Positions 59,601-64,000 of a stretch of DNA of 64,000 nucleotides are shown piece by piece. The notes beneath the pieces were generated by a model, which did not search any database, was not told the origin of the DNA, and saw only the letters and a program-made list of their open reading frames with translations. Location of the stretch: assembly GCF_029544075.1 (NCBI RefSeq), contig NZ_JAJQJH010000006.1:62001-126000 (forward strand), given 5' to 3'. The number at the start of each line of letters is the position of its first letter. Positions within the stretch are counted from its first letter, which is position 1. Both the position numbers and the translations under genes were made by a program. The DNA is from Chromohalobacter canadensis. Lineage in GTDB: Bacteria > Pseudomonadota > Gammaproteobacteria > Pseudomonadales > Halomonadaceae.

Positions 59601-61652
59601 ATGCTCGATATCCTCCTGCCGATCCTGATCTTCGCTGCCCTGGCGCTGGCGGCGATCGGCGCCGTGCGGCGCATTCGCCTATGGCGTCAGGGGCGGCCAT
59701 CGCCGGTGCCCGTGCTCCGCGGTCTGGCGGCGGTACCGCGCCGGTATCTGGTCGACCTGCACCATGTGGTGGCGCGCGACAAGGTGATGTCCAATACCCA
59801 CGTCGCCACCGCCGGCGGCTTCGTCGCTGCTATGGGGCTGGCGATCGTCGTCCACGGCCTGGGCCTCGCCGAGGGCATATTGGGTTGGTTGCTGCTGGCG
59901 GCGAGCGCGACCATGTTCGCAGGCAGTCTGTTCGTCGCCCGGCGTCGGCGCGATCCGCCGGCGCGCCTGTCGAAGGGCCCCTGGATGCGCCTGCCCAAGA
60001 GTCTGATGGCGTTCTCGCTGGGCATCTTCGTGGTGACCCTGCCGGCGGTGGGCGTGCTGCCTGCCGGCTTTTCACAAGGGCTGGGCAGCTGGCTGGTCGC
60101 GTTGGTGCTGGCCGGCGTGGTGGCCTGGGGGCTGGCCGAGCTGGTGTTCGGTATGACCTGGGGCGGGCCAATGAAGCACGCCTTCGCCGGCGCCCTGCAT
60201 CTGGCCTTTCACCGTCGTCCCGAACGCTTTTCCACGAAAGGGGGCGAGGGCAATCGCTCCACCGGTCTCAAGGCCCTCGATCTCGAGGATGACCAGGCCC
60301 CGCTGGGTGTGGAAACGCCCAGCGACTTTACCTGGAACCAGTTGCTGGGCTTCGACGCCTGCGTGCAGTGCGGCCGTTGTGAAGCGGTCTGTCCGGCCTT
60401 CGCCGCGGGGCAGCCGCTCAATCCCAAGAAACTGATCCAGGACATGGTAGTAGGCATGGCTGGTGGCAGTGACGCCCATTACACCGGTTCTCCCTACCCA
60501 TCACCCGAGCGCGGGGACAGGCCGGTTGGCGAGCATCATGGTACGCCCCATGGGCCGATCGTCGCGCCGGCTTCGACAAAAGATGGCAAGGCGCTGGTCG
60601 ACGCCGAGACACTGTGGTCGTGCACCACCTGCCGCGCCTGCGTCGAAGAGTGCCCGATGATGATCGAACACGTCGATGCCATCGTCGATATGCGCCGCCA
60701 TTTGACGCTCGAAGAAGGCGCGACGCCTGGCAAGGGCGCCGAGGTGATCGACAATCTCATCGCCACCGACAACCCGGGCGGTTTCGATCCCGGTGGGCGG
60801 CTCAACTGGGCGGCGGATCTCGAACTGCCGTTGATGGCCGACGTCGAACGCGCCGAGGTGTTGCTGTGGTTGGGTGACGGCGTCTTCGATATGCGCAATC
60901 AACGCACGCTGCGTGCCCTGGTCAAGGTACTGCGCGCCGCCGGCGTGGATTTCGCGGTGCTCGGTAATGAAGAGCGCGACAGTGGCGACGTGGCGCGCCG
61001 TCTCGGGGACGAGGCGACCTTCCAGTCGCTGGCGCGGCGCAATATCGCCACACTCGCCCAGTATCGCTTCGACTGTGTCGTTACCTGCGATCCGCACAGC
61101 TTCCACGTGCTCAAGAACGAATACGGTGCCTTCTATCCAGAAGGACAGGAATCTGACTATCCGGTCTGGCATCACAGTACCTTCATCAATCAGTTGATCG
61201 AGGCTGGTCGGTTGCGACTGGCGCCGGGCCAAGCGGCGCGCGTGACCTATCACGACCCTTGCTACCTGGGGCGCTACAACGGTGAGTACGAAGCGCCTCG
61301 CGCGGTGCTGCAAGCGCTGGGTGTCGAGCTGGTCGAAATGCAGCGCTCGGGCTATCGCTCGCGTTGCTGCGGCGGTGGTGGTGGGGCGCCCGTCACCGAC
61401 ATTCCCGGCAAGCAACGCATCCCCGACATGCGCATGGGCGATGTGCGCGAAACGCAGGCCGAGCAGGTCGTGGTGGGCTGTCCGCAATGCACGGCCATGT
61501 TCGAGGGTGTCGTCCCGCCGGCGGGCGACGAAGAGGTTGCGGTCAAGGACATTGCCGAGATGGTCGCCGCCGCGCTGGATACCACGCCGGAGGCACCGCC
61601 TGCGCCGCGTGATGCCTCGACCGCGCAGACCACCGAGGAGGTCATGTCATGA
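59601..61652 (+). CDS. dgcB: Dimethylglycine catabolism Fe-S membrane protein DgcB
   Basis: A 683-residue protein with about four to five N-terminal hydrophobic segments (within 1-200). It holds two [4Fe-4S] motifs, C254-C257-C260-C264 and C341-C344-C347-C351, and C-terminal CCG (heterodisulfide-reductase-like) motifs with Cys554 and Cys589-Cys590. It probably passes electrons from ETF and DgcA to quinone, as inferred for the pseudomonad protein. Its stop overlaps the etfA start (ATGA). Confidence 0.93.
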   Translation: MLDILLPILIFAALALAAIGAVRRIRLWRQGRPSPVPVLRGLAAVPRRYLVDLHHVVARDKVMSNTHVATAGGFVAAMGLAIVVHGLGLAEGILGWLLLAASATMFAGSLFVARRRRDPPARLSKGPWMRLPKSLMAFSLGIFVVTLPAVGVLPAGFSQGLGSWLVALVLAGVVAWGLAELVFGMTWGGPMKHAFAGALHLAFHRRPERFSTKGGEGNRSTGLKALDLEDDQAPLGVETPSDFTWNQLLGFDACVQCGRCEAVCPAFAAGQPLNPKKLIQDMVVGMAGGSDAHYTGSPYPSPERGDRPVGEHHGTPHGPIVAPASTKDGKALVDAETLWSCTTCRACVEECPMMIEHVDAIVDMRRHLTLEEGATPGKGAEVIDNLIATDNPGGFDPGGRLNWAADLELPLMADVERAEVLLWLGDGVFDMRNQRTLRALVKVLRAAGVDFAVLGNEERDSGDVARRLGDEATFQSLARRNIATLAQYRFDCVVTCDPHSFHVLKNEYGAFYPEGQESDYPVWHHSTFINQLIEAGRLRLAPGQAARVTYHDPCYLGRYNGEYEAPRAVLQALGVELVEMQRSGYRSRCCGGGGGAPVTDIPGKQRIPDMRMGDVRETQAEQVVVGCPQCTAMFEGVVPPAGDEEVAVKDIAEMVAAALDTTPEAPPAPRDASTAQTTEEVMS

Positions 61653-62917
61653 GCGATCTTCCGCGTCGCGATCCCCGCCAAGAGTGGATCGCCCGCAATC
61701 GTCTGCATCCGCGCCATGCTGAAGTGCTCCAGGAGATGGGCCAGGGCGCGGCCAGTGAATGGTGGGGCCCCGGCGGTCTCGTACGCAGGAACCCCCACGC
61801 AGTGGGATTCGTCGGCCCCAATGGTGTGAAGCGCATCGACCGCAGCGGTACGCAGCAGGGAGCTGGGGGGAGCAGTGCCGAGACATCGAACGCCGAGCGC
61901 AAGCCGTTGGTCGAGATCGACGCGCCCGCCTTCATGATTGCAGTGGTGCCGGATATGGCCGGCGGTCGCCTGAGCGGGCATGACCGAGATCTACTCGGTC
62001 TGGCGCGTCAGCTCGCCGATGCCGATCCTGCGGCTCGAGGCGCGGTGGTGGCCGTGGTTTTCGGCCCTCACAAGGAGGCGAACTTCGGTGAAGCGGGTAT
62101 CGATCGTTTGCTGCATCTCGATTCACCGGAGGTGACAGGCTATGCCCCCGAGGCGCGCCTGGGAGCGCTGATCATGGCCGAGGAGGCCTGGGCGCCACGC
62201 CATTGGCTGCTGCCGGATTCCAAGCTGGGCGGTGGAGAGCTGGGAAGACGCTTTGCGGCGCGTCTCGGCGAGCGGCCGACGACGGGCGTCTGGCAGGTCG
62301 AAGCCGGCGCCGAGGCGGCTGCCGGCTGGCATTGCACGGCGCGGGGCGCGGCCGGGTCGCTGGACATTCGGCGGCCCTTGCCACGAATCGCCCTGGCCTT
62401 GGCCGAATGTGCCGAGCCGGTCAGCGAAACGCGCCACGCTGCTGCCGAACTGGCCTTGCCTCAGCCGTTGCCGTCGACCTTGTCGCGCATTCAGGATCTC
62501 GGTCAGGTGAGTGTCGACCCGTCAGGCGTGGCCCTGTCCGAGGCGGAGTTCATTCTCTCCGCCGGCAATGGCGTCAAGGATTGGCAAGGCTTCCACCATG
62601 CCGCCGAGGTATTGGGGGCCACTGAGGGTGCCTCACGCGTGGCGGTGGATGATGGTTTCATGGCCCGTGACCGTCAGGTGGGGGCTACCGGCACCTGGGT
62701 GACGGCAAGGGTCTATGTGGCCGTGGGCATCAGCGGCGCCATTCAGCATCTGCAGGGTATTCAGACCTGCGACAAGGTGGTGGCGATCAACATGGATCCC
62801 GGTTGCGACATGATCAAGCGTGCCGATCTCGCAGTGATCGGAGACTCGACTCAAATACTCGAGGCGTTGGTCACCCTGGTGGCACAGGCACGAGAGGAGA
62901 AACGCGATGCAGCCTGA
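61649..62917 (+). CDS. Electron transfer flavoprotein alpha subunit, dgc-associated
   Basis: A 422-residue EtfA-type protein, longer than the usual 310 or so because of a proline- and arginine-rich N-terminal extension of about 90 residues (MSDLPRRDPRQEWIARN). The C-terminal FAD domain keeps RQVGATGTWVTARVYVAVGISGAIQHLQGI (residues about 340-372) and DKVVAINMDPGCDMIKRADLAV. GAGGAGG lies just upstream of the ATG. It probably takes electrons from DgcA. It is the partner of the next gene. Confidence 0.9.
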   Translation: MSDLPRRDPRQEWIARNRLHPRHAEVLQEMGQGAASEWWGPGGLVRRNPHAVGFVGPNGVKRIDRSGTQQGAGGSSAETSNAERKPLVEIDAPAFMIAVVPDMAGGRLSGHDRDLLGLARQLADADPAARGAVVAVVFGPHKEANFGEAGIDRLLHLDSPEVTGYAPEARLGALIMAEEAWAPRHWLLPDSKLGGGELGRRFAARLGERPTTGVWQVEAGAEAAAGWHCTARGAAGSLDIRRPLPRIALALAECAEPVSETRHAAAELALPQPLPSTLSRIQDLGQVSVDPSGVALSEAEFILSAGNGVKDWQGFHHAAEVLGATEGASRVAVDDGFMARDRQVGATGTWVTARVYVAVGISGAIQHLQGIQTCDKVVAINMDPGCDMIKRADLAVIGDSTQILEALVTLVAQAREEKRDAA

Positions 62918-63710
62918 ATCCGCCATGACGCCAGGACTCGAAGTGACGGTGCTGGTCTCCATCGGGCGCCACCCGCTGACGGGGAGGGCGCGGCGTGCCG
63001 ACCAGGATGCCCGGGGAGTGGAGCTGGCGCGCTCCTTGGCGGATGCCCAGGTGCGTTTGTTGCATGCCGGCGAACGAGATGAAAGCAGCGAAGCGGCATT
63101 GCGCGGCTATCTGGGCATGGGCTTCACTGAATTGTCGCTACTCGAGCAGCCTGAGGGCGCCGATGTGTTGCCCGCGCTTGCCGAGGCCTTGGATGCGACC
63201 TCACCTCATCTAGTGATTACCGGTGAGCGTGCCGAACGGGGCGAAGGCTCGGGCCTGCTGCCCTACCTGCTAGCAGAGCGCCTTGGCTGGCCTCTGGTGA
63301 GTGGTCTGGCGGCGGTGGAAAGCGTCGAGGATGGTGTGGCGACCTTGCTACAGGCCCTGCCGCGGGGGCAGCGGCGGCGACTCAAGGTCCGCTTGCCTGT
63401 CATCGTCACTGTCGATGATGCGGCCCCCGCGCCGCGTCAGAGCGCCTACGGGCCGGCGCGACGCGGCGCGTTCGAAGCGACGGCAGGGCCGGTGAGCGTG
63501 GACGATGAATGGGCCGCTTGGCACGTGCAGCCTGCGCGCCAGCGTCCCAAGCGCCTCAAGATCGTCAAGGCCGCCTCAGCGCGGGACCGCTTCAAGGCGG
63601 CCGCCGCCAAGGCCGAAGGCGGTGGCGGGCAGGTACTGACGGACGTGACCCCGACCCAGGGCGCCGAGGCGATCTTCACGCTACTACGTGAAGAGGACGT
63701 GTTGCGTTGA
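62907..63710 (+). CDS. Electron transfer flavoprotein beta subunit, dgc-associated
   Basis: A 267-residue EtfB-type protein with the start LEVTVLVSIGRHPLTGRARRADQDARGVELA and the nucleotide-binding core (VITGERAERGEGSGLLPYLLAERLGWPLV, residues about 110-140). The C-terminal part is basic and contains an Ala/Lys-rich segment with a Gly run. It overlaps etfA by 11 bp. It is divergent in sequence from housekeeping EtfB and is assigned mainly by position and fold motifs. Confidence 0.88.
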   Translation: MQPESAMTPGLEVTVLVSIGRHPLTGRARRADQDARGVELARSLADAQVRLLHAGERDESSEAALRGYLGMGFTELSLLEQPEGADVLPALAEALDATSPHLVITGERAERGEGSGLLPYLLAERLGWPLVSGLAAVESVEDGVATLLQALPRGQRRRLKVRLPVIVTVDDAAPAPRQSAYGPARRGAFEATAGPVSVDDEWAAWHVQPARQRPKRLKIVKAASARDRFKAAAAKAEGGGGQVLTDVTPTQGAEAIFTLLREEDVLR

Positions 63711-63720
63711 GGCGCGGCAC

Positions 63721-64000
63721 TCAGGTAGCGCGCTCATGCTCGGGCAGGCCGCTGGCGAGAAAAATGCTGATCACGCCGCCACCCAAGGCGATCCACAGCG
63801 GCGCGGCAGGGGCCCAAAGCGCGGCGACCGGCCCCAGCAGCATCACACCGAGGGCTGCCAGTGCATTGGCCAGGCCCAGCGCCATGCCCGACCCCAGCGA
63901 GCGGTTCTCGGGCAGGATGTCCTGGGCGATGAGGATGCCCAGCGGCAAGGTCGCGAACAGGCTGATGCCCAGCACGCCGAGCACGATCCATAGCCAGATG
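63721..64000 (-). CDS. MFS transporter, C-terminal fragment (runs off the window)
   Basis: About 93 residues continue past the right edge. Four hydrophobic segments alternate with short loops, and PENRSLGSGMALGLANALAALG looks like the region near TM10-TM11 of drug:H+ antiporters of the FSR/fosmidomycin-resistance type. The stop at 63721 ends 11 bp after the end of the etfB gene, so the two converge. Substrate unknown. Confidence 0.75.
   Translation of the reverse strand, partial: IWLWIVLGVLGISLFATLPLGILIAQDILPENRSLGSGMALGLANALAALGVMLLGPVAALWAPAAPLWIALGGGVISIFLASGLPEHERAT

Overview
The window is chromosomal DNA from a gammaproteobacterium that looks most like a halophile of the Halomonadaceae (Chromohalobacter/Halomonas type). 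This is inferred from protein resemblance, the GC-rich sequence, acidic protein tails, a betaine-type BCCT carrier and a dimethylglycine catabolic cluster; no 16S gene is present to prove it. Nearly all the DNA is coding. I found no prophage, insertion sequence, CRISPR array, tRNA or rRNA.

Layout. 1-5.5 kb: 5' end of edd divergent from gap, a small unknown gene, a PAS-GGDEF cyclase, an exported dienelactone hydrolase and pncB. 5.6-10.8 kb: a DUF4190 membrane protein, a GNAT-like protein, a Kef-type antiporter, a fructosamine kinase and an alpha/beta hydrolase. 10.9-16.1 kb: TetR regulator divergent from an RND efflux pair (adaptor and pump, no outer-membrane channel). 16.3-20.1 kb: MscS channel and an overlapping pair of J-domain-type genes. 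20.1-25.4 kb: cyoABCDE bo3 quinol oxidase behind a long leader with a 16-codon upstream ORF. 25.4-27.6 kb: thiC with a TPP riboswitch. 27.7-32.7 kb: assorted metabolic and envelope genes and a small secreted protein. 32.7-35 kb: BaeSR-like two-component system. 35-42.2 kb: folB-folK, plsY, tsaD and the macromolecular-synthesis group rpsU-dnaG-rpoD. 42.3-45.8 kb: a membrane protein and a cNMP/CBS/nucleotidyltransferase protein paired with a DnaQ-like exonuclease. 45.8-64 kb: a catabolic region with a BCCT carrier, LysR-sdaA, a Crp/Fnr regulator, LysR divergent from adhC-fghA, a GbdR-type regulator, then an M19-like protein, a DUF5943-type protein, dgcA, dgcB, etfA and etfB, ending in a partial MFS gene.

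The last 18 kb read as one physiological unit. The BCCT carrier could import glycine betaine. DgcAB would demethylate dimethylglycine and pass electrons to the dedicated EtfAB and the membrane Fe-S protein DgcB. The formaldehyde released would be oxidised by AdhC and FghA. SdaA would turn the resulting serine into pyruvate. GbdR, two LysR proteins and a Crp/Fnr protein are the likely controllers.

The most interesting observations are the M19 'dipeptidase' of the dgc cluster that has lost canonical zinc ligands, the DgcA Fe-S motif with one cysteine replaced by alanine, a cruciform-like structured repeat and a second hairpin repeat inside the dgc operon, the J-domain gene pair in which one partner lacks HPD, the cyo leader ORF, and a perfect hairpin at the predicted 5' end of gap mRNA.
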